Assembly: GCA_014529385.2 (NCBI GenBank)
Contig: CM043969.1
Location: forward strand, 22,878,446-22,942,445
DNA length: 64,000 nt
Source: Adiantum capillus-veneris
Taxonomy: Eukaryota > Streptophyta > Polypodiopsida > Polypodiales > Pteridaceae
Direction of reading: 5' to 3'
Below the pieces are notes generated by a model. That model worked only from the letters and a program-made list of their open reading frames with translations. It did no database searches and was not told the DNA's origin. Shown piece after piece: positions 33,122 through 45,290 of this stretch. A program made the translations under genes and the position numbers. Each line of letters begins with the position of its first letter. Position 1 is the stretch's first letter.

Positions 33122-34643
33122 TGTAATGTAATTGGCCTATTTAATTTGAGAGTAGCGGAAATTAAACTGGGCATGAACAATACTTTTGCAAGAGAGACAA
33201 TTTAGAGAACATGACAACAGTTGAGGACCGGATTTATGTGGAGCCGGTCCCCCCTCCAATAGGCATTTGTATTATGATTTCTCCCATTAAGAGAGACTTG
33301 TTACAATACAATCTTTGTGTTCCTTGTGACCTAGGTGATGCAATGAAGATGGAAAGCTTCATGCATCACAAACATAACATAAACTTGAAGAAAGCTTTAA
33401 CTATCCCAAGCCTCAGTCCCAAGACCTCAAACACCTTCGAAGGTGGAGAGAGCTAGCAGGGAATGAGGGTAGGGAAGAGGAAGAAGAAACATTTCGTAGG
33501 AGAAAGAATTAGTTTCTCACTTATCATAACTCTTGTTGCTAGCATACATAATAGCATAGTAATGAAGAAGAAGGAGATGGAAAGCTTAAGCATTGAAGCA
33601 TGGCTCTTAGTTGGATTTTCACTCCATATCCAAGAGTGTTGGTGTAGGCTCTCAACCTCTACTTGCTTGGAGAAGGAGAGGGAGCTCTTGCCTTTGCATA
33701 GCACACAATGAGAGTGTTTGTGAGTGTGTGTGGGTGAGTATACCCCCTAAGAAACCCCCTAGCATGCGTGGGTCAACCCTCCCTTGTAGCTCATGCTTGA
33801 AGCTCATTGGACCCCTCCAGGCCTAGCCAATCACAAGCAAGAGGCATTACAAGCAGCAAGGGTAGCCTTGAGACAAGTGTCCCCCTTTCCCCTTTGTGAG
33901 AGAGGTCTAGATAAATTCTAAATCAATTAATTAAATCTCCTAAATTATTATTGGACCCCTTGGGTGGCCAACAAATAGGCTTCAGGCACACCATGAGGGC
34001 AACATGAGGAGGAACTTGACAAGTGTCCCTTTTGCTTTCTTTGTACCATGCATGCCTTGTGTGAGTGTGTGGGTGTTCTCTCTCATCCCCCCTCATGTAG
34101 GGCTTGCCCCCTCCTTGTAGGGATTGAATCTTTGACTTTTTGATACCTCAACCCCTCATGCATAGGCCCAGTTCCCACCACAAGCTTGGCTCATAAGCAC
34201 TTTAAGCTTGGGGTGGTTTCTCACCTCAAGTGCAACCCTAGCATATCAAGCATGTCAAGCACCTCAAGCATTTCAAGCACCTTAATCATCAAGCACCTTA
34301 GTCATGAAGCATGACAAGCAAGACAAGCACCTCGAGCTGGGTCAGGTTCCCGTGCCTCAAACTCAGCCCTAGCTTACCTAAGGTCAAAGGCCTTTTACAC
34401 ACATTATTGGAGGTCTTCAATTAAGCTAACCCTAAGGTCTTATGACTCATTTGTTAGCCTTGCTCTTTGATAGACCATCTCTCATTTGGGCCCCTTTACC
34501 ATTGGCCCCGTGTTGAGATAGATCTATAAGCACATGTCTATATATTAACACTTGTTCCCGTTTATTCTCCCACATTAAGTGATCAATTTAATATGAGAAA
34601 ATCATTTGGGTTGGTTAGATATTAGATATTAGATTTTATGACA
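33122..34643 (-). repeat. 3' LTR of gypsy B
   Basis: It begins TGTAATGTAATTGG and ends TTTTATGACA. It is about 100 bp shorter than the 5' LTR because of a deletion after AGCGGAAATTAA. Confidence 0.9.
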
Positions 34644-34657
34644 TTACCTCTCTCTTG
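34644..34657 (-). promoter_or_regulatory. Polypurine tract of gypsy B
   Basis: The minus strand reads CAAGAGAGAGGTAA immediately before the 3' LTR start TGTCATAAAATC. It would prime plus-strand DNA synthesis. Confidence 0.75.
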
Positions 34658-35002
34658 AAATCATAGTCGTTCTCGACTATGAGGTAGAAGAGATAAAGCC
34701 TTAGTCATTAGTCAATTTTACTTAGCGGGTAGAGGATCCCTTTTAACCCTAGGACATCTTTCCAAGATGGATGACTAATCCATTTGGTGCTTGGGAGACA
34801 TATCTGCCGCAAGCATGTCTGCTCTTTAGTCCATTTCATTCTCCCAAAGTAGAGTGACAAATTCTACTTGGTGTTTGAGAGACTTCGTCATCACAAACAT
34901 GATTCTAAGCATGCATACTAGTTAAATTTGTGCACAATTAAAAAGAGGACTAGTCTTATAAGACAAAAACATGAGTCATTTAAAAGAAATTTGTACATTT
35001 GC

Positions 35003-35455
35003 TTACTCTAATGTAGCATTGTAAGCATTGACAAGGTTCATACTATCCTTAAGCTGTATTCCTTGCATCCATCTAGCATCTTCAAAAAGATAATTTTTGA
35101 ACTTAATAAGATACCGTCGGATAACATTACCATGTCGTAGTACCTTGTCTTCATGCCGAAGAACAGCTTCGGGTTGTAGCACCTCTTCTTGGTCTTCAAC
35201 TTCGGGAGGGTCTTCAATAATTGGTTCACTTGGTGGCTCTCCTTTGTAGGGCTTAAGTAGGCTTACATGAAAGGCATTGTGTATGAGCCAACGGTTGGGC
35301 AACTTGAGTTGATAAGCCGTCTCATTGATGGGCTTCAAGATTTGGAAAGGACCATAGTATCTTTTTGCTAGTTTAGCATAATACTTTTGATGGCCCGTAG
35401 GATTTTTGCCCGTCGTTTGCCTTAATCGAGCCTTAGGAAACTTGAGTAAGCCCAA
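35003..35455 (-). pseudogene. Gypsy B integrase C-terminus with chromodomain-like end
   Basis: A 150-codon open stretch encodes GHQKYYAKLAKRYYGPFQIL, IHNAFHVSLLKPYKGEPPSE, then VIRRYLIKFKNYLFEDARWM, which resembles the aromatic-cage region of a chromodomain. It follows the integrase core after frame breaks between 35,455 and 35,580. Such tails can direct insertion to particular chromatin. Confidence 0.75.
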
Positions 35456-35578
35456 TCATTTTCTTTGAACATTAAGGCTCTTCTGTGCTTATCAGCAGAA
35501 GCTTTTTCCCTTTGTTGAGAGATGGATATAGCCTCCTTAATCTTTTGAAAAGATTCTTGTAGGTCACGGCTATACTCA

Positions 35579-36676
35579 TCAGCCGGAGAAGATCTTCCCA
35601 GGTACTTTGAGTAGCAATGGACTTTTAGGTCTTCCCTCAATGATCTCAAAAGGTGCTTTTCCCATAGAAGTATGTACAGTATTATTGTATGCATACTCTA
35701 CAAGAGGTAAGTACTTTTCCCATTGTGAGCGTTGATCTACTTCGGTAACATAAGTCTTGAGTAGATCGAGTATCGTAAGATTGGCTATCTCACTTTGGCC
35801 ATCCGTTTGTGGGGGATAGGCCGAAGAGAAATTCAATCTTGTTCCTAGGTTTTCAAAGAGACCTTTCCAGAAATTACTGGTCATTCTAGGATCTCTATCT
35901 GACACGATGGATGTGGGTACTCCATGGTGCTTGAAAATCTGAGATATGAAGAGAGTTGCCATTTGATGTGCCTTAATAATCTTTTTGACAGGAATAAAAT
36001 GTGCTTGCTTGCTAAACCTATCAACTATTGTCCATATTCCTGTATTCCCATGGATAGACTTGGGTAATCCAAAGATGAAATCCATGGATATACTCTCCCA
36101 TGGTGAATTTGGGATAGGCAATGGCTGGAGTAATCCAGGTTGTTTCCCTCTATCATACTTGGTCTTTTGGAATACTACACATTTTGAAACATACTCTTGT
36201 ATGTCCACTTTCATGGTAGGCCAATAGAAGTACGTCTCTACTCCTCGGAGAGTAGGTTGAATACCTCTATGCCCCGCATATGGAGGAGCATGGGATTCAT
36301 ACATAACTTTCTCACGAAGGGAATGGGTAACACATAGCCTATTGCCGTGGAGAAGATAACCATCCTGCAAGGTGAATGGTTTCTCTTTCTTCCCCAAAGC
36401 AAGGGCTGACATTATGTCTCTAAAGTCAGGGTCAGTAGCATACTCATCTATCATAGAGGATAGATCATTGTGAGTAGCTATAGACACAACATTAACTTTG
36501 GATTGTCGTGAAAGTGCATCAGCCACTTGATTGTGCTTACCATCTATGTGAGCAATATTGAAATTAAATTGTGAAAGAAAATTTTCCCACATCATTTTTT
36601 TGTCGGAAAGCTTGGTTTGCATCATGAAATACTTGAGACTTTGGTGGTCGGTTTGTAGGATAAATGGAGCCCCCAA
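35579..36676 (-). pseudogene. Gypsy B RNase H end and integrase core
   Basis: It encodes the RNase H end (QTDHQSLKYFMMQ, NQVADALSRQ), the integrase zinc finger (HAPPYAGHRG ... KCVVFQ) and the catalytic core (TIVDRFSKQAHFIPV, SDRDPRM, TDGQSEIAN). In the zinc finger the last Cys is Phe (CVVFQ, where element A has CVVCQ). The upstream frame ends about a dozen bases before this one begins, in the same polyprotein. The active-site triad looks present, but the finger and downstream frameshifts argue against activity. Confidence 0.85.
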
Positions 36677-36688
36677 TAGGTAGTGCTT

Positions 36689-39061
36689 CTATGTGTCTAG
36701 GGCATGTAGAATATCTAAAAGCTCTTTCTCATATATGCCCAAGACTCGTTCATCAATATTGAGCCTTCGGCTCTCATATGCTATGGCATGCCCTTCTTGA
36801 AGCAAAACTGCTCCAAGGCAATCACCACAAGCATCACATTGGACCTCAAATGGTTTTGAGAGATCCGGAAGCACGAGGACTGGTTGGGAAGTAAGCTTCT
36901 CTTTGAGCTTTTCAAAAGCATTTTGCTCCTTAGCAGTCCATACAAACTTAACGTTCTTCTTGGTTAAGTCGTGTAGTGGTCCTGCTACTTGAGAAAATTT
37001 TGCTATGAAGCGTCTATAGTATGCGCACATACCAACAAAGCTTCTTAGCTCATGTAGATTTCTTGGGTTAGGCCATGCTTTTATTACCTCTAACTTTGAT
37101 GGATCCACTTGGATACCATCTTTAGAGATAATATGACCTAGGTATTGAATCTCTTGAAGGAAGAATTCGCTTTTCTCTTGGTTAAGAAAAAGCTTGTTCT
37201 CCCTCAATGCTTGAAAAATCACTTGGAGATGTTGCTGATGTTCCTCCAAAGACTTGGAGTAGATGATGATATCATCAAAGAACACTCTACTGAATTTGCG
37301 GTATGGTTTAAAAATTTTCTCCATCAAACGATTGAACGTAGCTGGTGCATTAGTCAAGCCAAAAGGCATGACTGGATATTCATAAAGACCAAATGTTGTG
37401 CAAAACGCGGTCTTTAAGATATCTTCATCCACTATCCTTATTTGATGATAGCCACTCTTAAGGTCAATCCTATTGAAGTAGGTCGAGCCTTGTAGCTTAT
37501 CAAACAGATCTTCTACCCGAGGTATGGGAAATCTGTTTTTGATAGTGATATGGTTTAGTGCTCGATAGTCCACACACATACGATAGGTACCATCTTTCTT
37601 TTGCACTAAAAGGACTGGAGAACAAAAGGGAGAGGAACTAGGCCTCACCATCCCTTTGTCTACCAGCTCTTGTACTTGCCTCATGATCTCCTCCTGTTGA
37701 GCTTGTGAGACTCGATAAGGAGGCTTGTTAGGTGGTGAGCTTCCAGGAAGGAGCTCCATACAATGGTCATCACCCCCTCGTTTTGGAGGTAAGTCCATAG
37801 GGATATCATCAATGAACACATCTTGGAATCCTTTTAGAAAATTAGACAAGTCTAACCCTTCTTGATTCCTACCATTTACATTTGATGAAACATTAGTATC
37901 TTTTAGAGACTCTTTGCCAAAAATCATGTACGCAGAAATTGAGCTCTTCATTGACTTATCAAAAGCAAGATGATTTACAAGTGGAATAGTGCAACCATGC
38001 TCACTAGCATCTATATACATGTTCTTTCCCCTGTAGGTGAAGTAGATTCTCCTTTCAGGGAACTTCATGTTGGCAGCCATGCGATCAAACCATGGTGCCC
38101 CTAGGATAACATCCTCATGTTGGAGAGGAGGGATGAAGAAGTCTTCCTTGTCGACATAGCTTTGGACATGAAGCCTCAACTTCCCAATCAAGGGAGTAAC
38201 GGAGGCTTGTTGTCCCTTGATAGCTACATCAGCCACTACTACATCTCCCATCTCAAAACCTTGAATGCCCAACTTGGTGGCCAACTCCATTGATATGAAG
38301 TTAAGAGTAGAGCCAGGGTCAAACAAGATGAAGGCATCATGCTCTCTTACCTTTCCCCAAGCATAGGAAAGTGATGATCCTTTGCAATGAGCATCCTCTT
38401 TTTGAGCTTCGATGGTGGAATCCCTAGGAGTCTCATTGCGAGTATTCTTCTTGGGGCAAGAATGATATCCATGTCCTTGCTCCCCACACTTGAAACACTT
38501 ATGGTCCTTGCGAAAAGCTTCAAGCTCTTCAAGAGAGAGTTTGTTTTTACCTTTGTAAACTCCCTTCTCCTTGGACCGATTATTGTTGTTGTTGGAATTG
38601 ACTTGGGGAGTATTTTGAACATTGGTTTTCCCCTTTGCATCATTTTTGTCTTTGTTTTCCATGGGCTTGACATTACGTCTAGCCCCTTGATGGAAATTGA
38701 TGCATGAAGCAACCAGGGTGTGATGGATTACTTTGCTAACAGTACCAGGCCATTGAGAGTTGATGTATTCGGCCATCTCTTCAGGTAATCCCGCACAGAA
38801 TTGCTGCCTTTGCTCGGCAAAGTCTATCTTTTGAAAGACAGTAGCCTTGACATGTAAATCCCAAAACTTATCTACATATTTGTGGATAGACTCATGGGAG
38901 AGAAGCTTCAAGATGCGCCATTCGGTAAGAACTTTTTCCTTTGCATCGCTTGCAAGGAATTGCTTCATGATGGAAACTCGTAGAGTTTTCCATGTCTTTG
39001 GGGCTTCACCATTTCCACGAAGGCTAGCCCACCATTGACGAGCTGATTTTTGGAAGTGCAT
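36689..39061 (-). pseudogene. Gypsy B gag-protease-reverse transcriptase polyprotein
   Basis: This 790-codon open frame encodes, in order: gag capsid part (residues 1-130), zinc knuckle CFKCGEQGHGYHSC (189-202), protease with ILFDPGSTLNFIS (near 250), reverse transcriptase (LVQKKDGTYRMCVDYRALN, PVMPFGLTNAPATF, RVFFDDIIIYS), and the start of RNase H (FEVQCDACGDCLGAVLLQ). The gag N-terminus lies in another frame at 38,965-39,816, so a frameshift near 39,070-39,110 separates them. It is the longest undisturbed frame in the window, which points to a fairly recent insertion. Confidence 0.9.
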
Positions 39062-39816
39062 AGATACATGGCGTAGCTTAGAGGACTCTGTGAAGCCCTC
39101 ATCTCCAAAGGCTGCATTTGGATGAAGGCCAACACTTTGTCGGTAGCACCGAAGGTGCCATCATAGGTGAGAAAAGAGATACTCTTTCCTCCCTCCTTGA
39201 ATTTCTTTAGCTTTTGTGACCTTCTCCATGCAGGAAATGATTTGTGATGTCCTCCCCTCTTGTATTCTCTAGGAGAATAACCATAACTTTCGTCAGAAGA
39301 GGATGAAGGTGAAGAAGAAGGAGAAGAGGGTGACCTCTTCCTAGCCCTTTTCTTCCTTTGTTTCCTGTCTTGCCTTTCAGAGTGATGAGGAGAAGGACTG
39401 TGTGTTGATCTTTTCCTCTTGGGAGGAGAGGGCGATCGTCTAGAGCGCCATCTTCGTGGAGCCACATCTTCAGAGGAACTTAAACTTTCATTGCTTTCTT
39501 GCTCTTTGGATTCCTCCTCTCGAATGGGAGAGAGTCTTCTTTAGGGGGTCTCTTCAAGAGGCCTCCTAAGCTCTCTCTCCTCTTGGAGAGGAAGGGAAAT
39601 TCCATAAGCACGAAGTTGTTGCGTAGCTTCGGCTTGCAAAGCAGGGTTGCCGATAGCTTGTTGCAACCTAGTGACGAGATAATTTACAAACATGGGAGCA
39701 TCATCATTAGCACCTTCATGTGCAAAATCAAAGCTATCAATGTTCATTCTACTCTCTTGATTATTGTCCTCAATGTTAGCAAAATGTATGTATGTACTTA
39801 GTGTATGCTTTGGCAA
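39062..39816 (-). pseudogene. Gypsy B gag N-terminal region
   Basis: The frame opens near 39,816 (MPKHTLSTYIHFANIEDNNQ), meets a TAA near 39,541-39,543, and continues in the same frame with an arginine/serine-rich tract (RRWRSRRSPSPPKRKRS) to YDGTFGATDKVLAFIQMQ. There a frameshift leads into the main polyprotein. The basic RS tract may bind RNA. Confidence 0.7.
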
Positions 39817-40169
39817 TGCAAAACCTTAGTTGCCACTCCTCTTAGCCTTTGAAAATCGGCTCTTAAGTATCTACACCCATGGCTCAAAGTGGTTAATTAT
39901 AGAGAGTAGAGGAGTAGGTCTAACATAGCAGAGTTGCCAAGGGCTAGCTCCTTTTGGACTTCTGATGGCTCAATAATGGTAAAGCCGTAGGCAAGTCTAA
40001 AAAGACTCCATTATTAAGTCCAAAGCTCCCGAGGTGTTCACCATCCCCCACATAGTGGGCTCAACAAAACCGATAATAGATCCCAGTTCCACTTAACCTA
40101 ATATAATGAACAACATCAACCATTTATAGGCTACTTAAGGACCTCTCTTCTTAAGCAAGAAAAGAGAAA

Positions 40170-40187
40170 CCAAATGCTCGGATACCA
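40170..40187 (-). promoter_or_regulatory. Primer-binding site of gypsy B
   Basis: The minus strand reads TGGTATCCGAGCATTTGG, close to the tRNA-iMet primer site, one base inside the 5' LTR. The leader between it and gag (39,817-40,169) shows no gene. Confidence 0.8.
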
Positions 40188-40188
40188 A

Positions 40189-41809
40189 TCTAAAGTAATT
40201 GGCCTATTTAATTTGAGAGTAGCCGAAATTAATGAGAATACTTTTGAGAAATGACTTTGTGAGCATAGCGGGTGAACATAATTGAAGATAGCAACATAAT
40301 CATAGCAATTAGTTAACTTGGCATGAACAATACTTTTGCAAGAGAGAGAATTTAGAGAACATGACAACAGTTGAGGACCAGATTTATGTGGAGCCGGTCC
40401 CCCCTCCAATAGGCATTTGTATTATGATTTCTCCCATTAAGAGAGACTTGTTACAATACAATCTTTGTGTTCCTTGTGACCTAGGTGATGCAATGAACAT
40501 GGAAAGCTTCATGCATCACAAACATAACATAAACTTGAAGAAAGCTTTAACTATCCCAAGCCTCAGTCCCAAGACCTCAAACACCTTCGAAGGTGGAGAG
40601 AGATAGCAGGGAATGAGGGTAGGGAAGAGGAAGAAGAAACATTTCGTGGGAGAAAGAATTAGTTCCTCACTTATCATAACTCTTGTTTCTAGCATACATA
40701 ATAGCATAGTAATGAAGAAGAAGGAGATGGCAAGCTTAATCATTGAAGCATGGCTCTTGGTTGGATTTGCACTCCATATCCAAGAGTGTTGGTGTAGGCT
40801 CTCAACCTCTACTTACTTGGAGAAGGAGAGGGATCTCTTGCCTTTGCATAGCACACAATGAGAGTGTTTGTGAGTGTGTGTGGGTGAGTATACCCCCTAA
40901 GAAACCCCCTAGCTTGCTTGGGTCAACTCCCCCTTGTAGCTCATGCTTGAAGCTCATTGGACCCCTCCAGGCCTAGCCAATCACAAGCAAGAGGCATTAC
41001 AAGCAGCAAGGGTATCCTTGAGACAAGTGTCCCCCTTTCCCCTTTGAGAGAGAGGGCTAGATAAATGCTTAATCAATTAATTAAATCTCCTAAATTATTA
41101 TTGGACCCCTTGGGTGGCCAACCAATAGGCTTTAGGCACACCATGAGGGCAACATGAGAAGGAACTTGACAAGTGTCCCTTTTGATTTCTTTGTACCATG
41201 CATGCCTTGTGTGAGTGTGTGGGTGTTCTCTCTCATCCCCCCTCATGTAGGGCTTGCCCCCTCCTTGTAGGGATTGAATCTTTGACTTTTTGACACCTCA
41301 ACCCCTCATGCATATGCCCAGTTCCCACCACGAGCTTGGCTCATAAGCACTTTAAGCTTGGGGTGGGTTCTCACCTCAAGTGCAACCCTAGCATCTCAAG
41401 CATGTCAAGCACCTCAAGCATCTCAAGCACCTCAATCATCAAGCACCTCAAGCACCTTAGTCCTCAAGCATGACAAGCAGGACAAGCACCTCGAGCTAGG
41501 TCAGGTTCCCGCGCCTTAAGCTCAGCCCTAGCTTACCTAAGGTCAAAGGCCTTTTACACACATTATTGGAGGTCTTAAATGAAGCTAACCCTAAGGTCTT
41601 ATGCTCCATTTGTTAGCCTTGCTCTTTGATAGACCATCTCTCATTTGGGCTCCTTTACCATTGACCCCGTGTTGAGATAGATCTATAAGCGCATGTCTAT
41701 ATCTTAACACTTGTTCCCGTTTATTCTCCCGCATTAAGTGGTCAATTTAATATTAGAAAATCATTTGGGTTGGTTAGATATTAGATATTAGATATTAGAT
41801 TTTATGACA
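40189..41809 (-). repeat. 5' LTR of gypsy B
   Basis: It begins TCTAAAGTAATTGG (terminal bases altered relative to the 3' LTR) and ends TTTTATGACA. It contains runs of CCTCAAGCA-type short repeats near 41,390-41,490. Confidence 0.9.
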
Positions 41810-41814
41810 TATCC

Positions 41815-42424
41815 CTTTATCTGTGAAGATCCTAATTGGCAGTTAGCGAGTCTTGGGGCTAGTTGGCATGATGAAGACTTGATTATAAGGTGCTATGTGG
41901 CTTTGTATACATGTTTCGAGCTTTTCAAGTGGAAAATGTCTTATGTGGAAGAAGAAGAATCTGCTAGTGATAGCATTTTTGGAGAGAGTAATCAATTTCA
42001 AAGTAGATTTGTTAATGCTTGGAGTGATGATCTCTTAGTCATAAGAAATGAAGAGCAGCTGATGCGTCAGGAAGATGAAGTGCAATTTATGGTTGTCAAT
42101 CGAATGGGATCTAATTATGAGATGCATTTTGAGGTATCTATGGTTCTGAATGATTGTGATAGCTTCTGGTGTGAGATGGAGTGTAGAAACCTTCGAGTTG
42201 ATTTATATCGTGCTTGGGATCCAGGTGGACAATGGCATTTTGGCAAGAAAAAGGATGTTTTTTTCTTTGATAGGGGTAGCCTGCTTGAGCATGTAGTTGG
42301 TTCTATGTGGATGTGTAAGTTTCCCAATGAGCCAGGAGGAAGTTTGCAATCACTTTTGCAGTTTTTTTGTCACTGTTTGATGCAAGTGTTGAGCATAAAT
42401 GCTCTACTTGGGGTTGGGCAATGA
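41815..42424 (+). pseudogene. Unrecognised gene, 3' half (split by gypsy B)
   Basis: It is open from the retrotransposon junction to TGA at 42,422-42,424 (about 200 codons). It includes ASWHDEDLIIRCYVALYTCF, an acidic stretch (SYVEEEESASDSIF), FEVSMVLNDCDSFWCEMECR and AWDPGGQWHFGKKKDVFFFD. It reads in the same frame as the end of the 5' half once the element and one copy of TATCC are ignored. No function is recognised. Confidence 0.5.
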
Positions 42425-43321
42425 TGATAAACCACTTTTGGTATGTACAAAGTAGTGCGTATTTGCATGGTCATATGTTCAAAAAGATGTAAATACATGA
42501 ATTTGGGAGATTTACAAAGTGGCTTCAAGTTTTAAAAATGGGGCAACGTGTGCACATTGTAAATATTCATGCTTGCGTGTCGGCAGTCGAGCATACGTAC
42601 ATGCCTGGATAGGGTATCGGGGCCTTGGATATGGTTTTGGGTGGCTTATTTTGGTTCTAGAGAATGTGTTTGAGCTTTCTAGAATGTAAATAATGCAAGT
42701 GAGAAGTGTGGGTACTCTTATCCCGCTCAAGAAGTTTGGGACATGCAGTAACTGTCTATTTACGGTGCCTGATCTACGGTGATGCGTGCACCGCCCTGGA
42801 AGTGGTCAAAAATAGAATTTGGGGATGTGGAAAAGTGATTTGGGTATCAAGGATCAAGCGTGAGAAATTTGGTGAATTTTGGAGTCCGTTAGGGGTTTTT
42901 CCCACGAAAAACGCCTGCCGGGGGTCAAAATTGGCCAAAACTGGGCCAAACAAGGTCAAAAAATGGTCAAAAAAGGTGTGAAATGGCTTAAAATTGCCAC
43001 ATCACTCACGATGCCGTGATGGAGCCTGACCAGGACTAAAATGACCATAACTTGACCAAATGGGACCCAAATTCAAATCCAAGCATATAGAATGGATGTA
43101 TGCACTATCAGCTACAAGCACAACCAATATCAAGCCATTTTGACACAAAAGACATCATACGCGTATGATGTCTCCAGCATGATTTTGCACCCAAATTTCA
43201 TATTTTTCCACTTGCATTGCATCCTTAGGCCCTGAATAGCTTATGTTTCAATTTTTAAGTCATCTGGATAGTTAAAAGCTTAATTTCGGTTTTCAGTACT
43301 GAAAAAGACGCTAACTTCTGA
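42425..43321 (+). other. Leader-like non-coding stretch with a 24-bp perfect palindrome
   Basis: No gene is seen. At 43,150-43,173 is the perfect palindrome AGACATCATACG/CGTATGATGTCT. Short GGTCAAAA repeats occur near 42,950. Phrases such as ACCATAACTTGACCAAAT resemble the leader of the other family-X copy (ATCATAACTTGAACAAAT near 62,100), so this is probably the family-X leader. The matching 5' LTR was not found. Confidence 0.55.
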
Positions 43322-43818
43322 AATTGGAGTTACAGGATCCATGGTTCGGGGAAGTCGTCAGCAAAGAGAAAGAGGCCAACACTCAGGGAAGCAATAGCAG
43401 AAGCCGAGCCATTTTCTGTTCCCCGAGAGACTCTCAAGCCCACAAAGACTTGGATAGAAGAAGCAGTATTAGAAGAACAGGGGATAAAGATATACCAAGG
43501 TACTTTCAGAGACCCACGGGGACAAACAGTGGATATCCCAATGATTCCCCAAGAACTGGTGGACTACAGCAGAACAGAGGAGATAAGCAGATACCTGGAA
43601 AGGGTAGATATCCACAGATTTTTTACTTCCAGACCATCAGGAGTAGACGCTCAAAGAGTGTATGAGTTGGTAACCACCATACAAAAAGACGGAATGGCTA
43701 CACTCACAGCCTAGGATGGGTAAAAGGTTGAAGTGGTCATCACTCCTCAGCTCATTGCAGATTCTCTAAAGTTGCACAACAAAGGATGCTCATTCAAAGA
43801 AAGAAGAGAAGCCATAGA
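43322..43818 (+). pseudogene. Family-X long ORF, N-terminal part (plus copy)
   Basis: In one frame it encodes GTFRDPRGQTVDIPMIPQEL, YLERVDIHRFFTSRPSGVDA and YELVTTIQKDGMATLT, then two stops (43,712 and 43,721), then KVEVVITPQLIADSLKLHNK up to the ATAGA target of element G. It matches segment by segment the minus copy at 61,500-62,000 (AIHLEQFFRLQPWG, ELMSSIQYDGQAMLTDKDG). It lacks a recognised gag zinc knuckle or enzyme motif. It continues at 53,463. Confidence 0.6.
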
Positions 43819-43820
43819 AG

Positions 43821-45271
43821 TGTATGGGCGAAAGAAGCAAAATCCTTGGTGCATGGGCGTGAAGAATAGTACAAATTCATATCAAACATTTTGAGAATGT
43901 CAAATTTGCCTTTTGAAGCATGTCATTCCGAGCTACAGGTAAAAAGTTATGGTCAAAATAGTGTAAATCTGTCAGATTTGCAGCAAAAGGGAACTGTAAA
44001 TCAAGTAAATCAAGAGAGTGAGATCTTATTTTTCCCCTACTCATCTTCTAGAAGAGCAATGAGTGTTCAAGGTCACTTGCATGTGATGAGACCAACCTAA
44101 AGATGCTTTCTAAATGCCAAGACAGACAAGTTGAGATACCCCGCAGGAGCCACCCGTAGGGCCTCATGGTGGGGCCCACCTACATTATGCACCCCTATGG
44201 AGCCTTCACGGTCTAAAATGATATTTTTGGTGAAAAAATAGTCCCTTTTATGTCCAATATTCAATGAGTGGTCAACGGACACTTAATTAGGGCTAATCAC
44301 TCACCCTAATTAAGTGTAGCATAATCCCACTCCTACACAACTATAAATAGCCCCCTTGGAGAGACTCAATGACACACACCTATATTTTCAACTTCATGTT
44401 GTTCTTGATCAATAGTAGAGAAATCCCCAACTCTCCCTCTTTCACATCCTCCCTCCTAACCCTCCTCTTTGGAGGAAGTGCAACTCTATCCTCCACTCTT
44501 TCTATTCTACAATCTCTTATTCCATCAACCCAATAAATCATTGTAGCACCTCACTAACTTGTACATACATCATGATCTCTCTCATGGTTATGTTAATGAT
44601 CATTAAATCATCTCCAAACAATCAAGTGTCGCAATTCGTGATGGTTAGCCAGCGTCTGTCTACCCCTTAAAAGGTGTGCGAGAAATCAAGTAAGTGTTCT
44701 ACTCTCAATTTACCATTGGTTTGTTTCTCCACACTTATTCAATTAGTGTAAAGGAAATTCTCACTCCAACTTTCTTTTGCTTCATTACATATGCATGTGG
44801 CTACCTCTCATGGTGATTTTATTCGTCACGGCATTGCATAGATGGAGATGAGCTCTCTATGCAAAGTGTGTTAGTTCGATGTAGGTGATTCTTTTGTGTG
44901 TTTGAGAGGCAGGTCTTGTGCGCATGATGTTTTTTGATGAGTGCTTGAGAGAGGAGGAGTTTGGATGTATCACGGGTATTCTTATGGGGAGAAGGTGAAT
45001 GCTATTCCACAAATTGCATATTTACATTTGATACACGGCATTGGGTTGCATAATCGTTGATGGTGTCAGGTGTCCAAAGTGTACATATAGTAAGGGTTCT
45101 CAAAGTGTGTTGCTTGAGTGGGTGAGTGCAAGTGTTATTTTGATTGGTTTCCTTCTCCACTCCCAAAAGAAGGTGGTGCCCCAAGTAGTGTGCGTACCTC
45201 TTTACGAACATTTTGTGAAGATAGCCCATTGGTTTGGGTTTAGAGGCCCCATTTCAAAAAGCTTGCCCTCA
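43821..45271 (+). repeat. 5' LTR of element G
   Basis: It begins TGTATGGGCG and ends GCCCTCA. It contains a TATA-like ACTATAAATAG near 44,340 followed by a pyrimidine-rich transcribed region. Confidence 0.85.
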
Positions 45272-45276
45272 TAAAG

Positions 45277-45290
45277 TGGTGCCCCCACGG
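45277..45290 (+). promoter_or_regulatory. Candidate primer-binding site of element G
   Basis: TGGTGCCCCCACGG starts five bases after the 5' LTR. It has the TGG start expected for pairing with a tRNA CCA end; the tRNA was not identified. Confidence 0.55.

Larger units (their letters stand above)
33122..41809 (-). mobile_element. Complete Ty3/gypsy retrotransposon B
   Basis: LTRs at 33,122-34,643 (3') and 40,189-41,809 (5') flank a full gag-pol. The 5-bp target duplication TATCC lies at 33,117-33,121 and 41,810-41,814. Domain order on the minus strand is gag, zinc knuckle, protease, reverse transcriptase, RNase H, integrase and a chromodomain-like end, which places it among chromovirus-like gypsy elements. 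It is the closest relative of element A at 13.6-19.7 kb. Several stops and shifts make it non-autonomous now. Confidence 0.9.
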
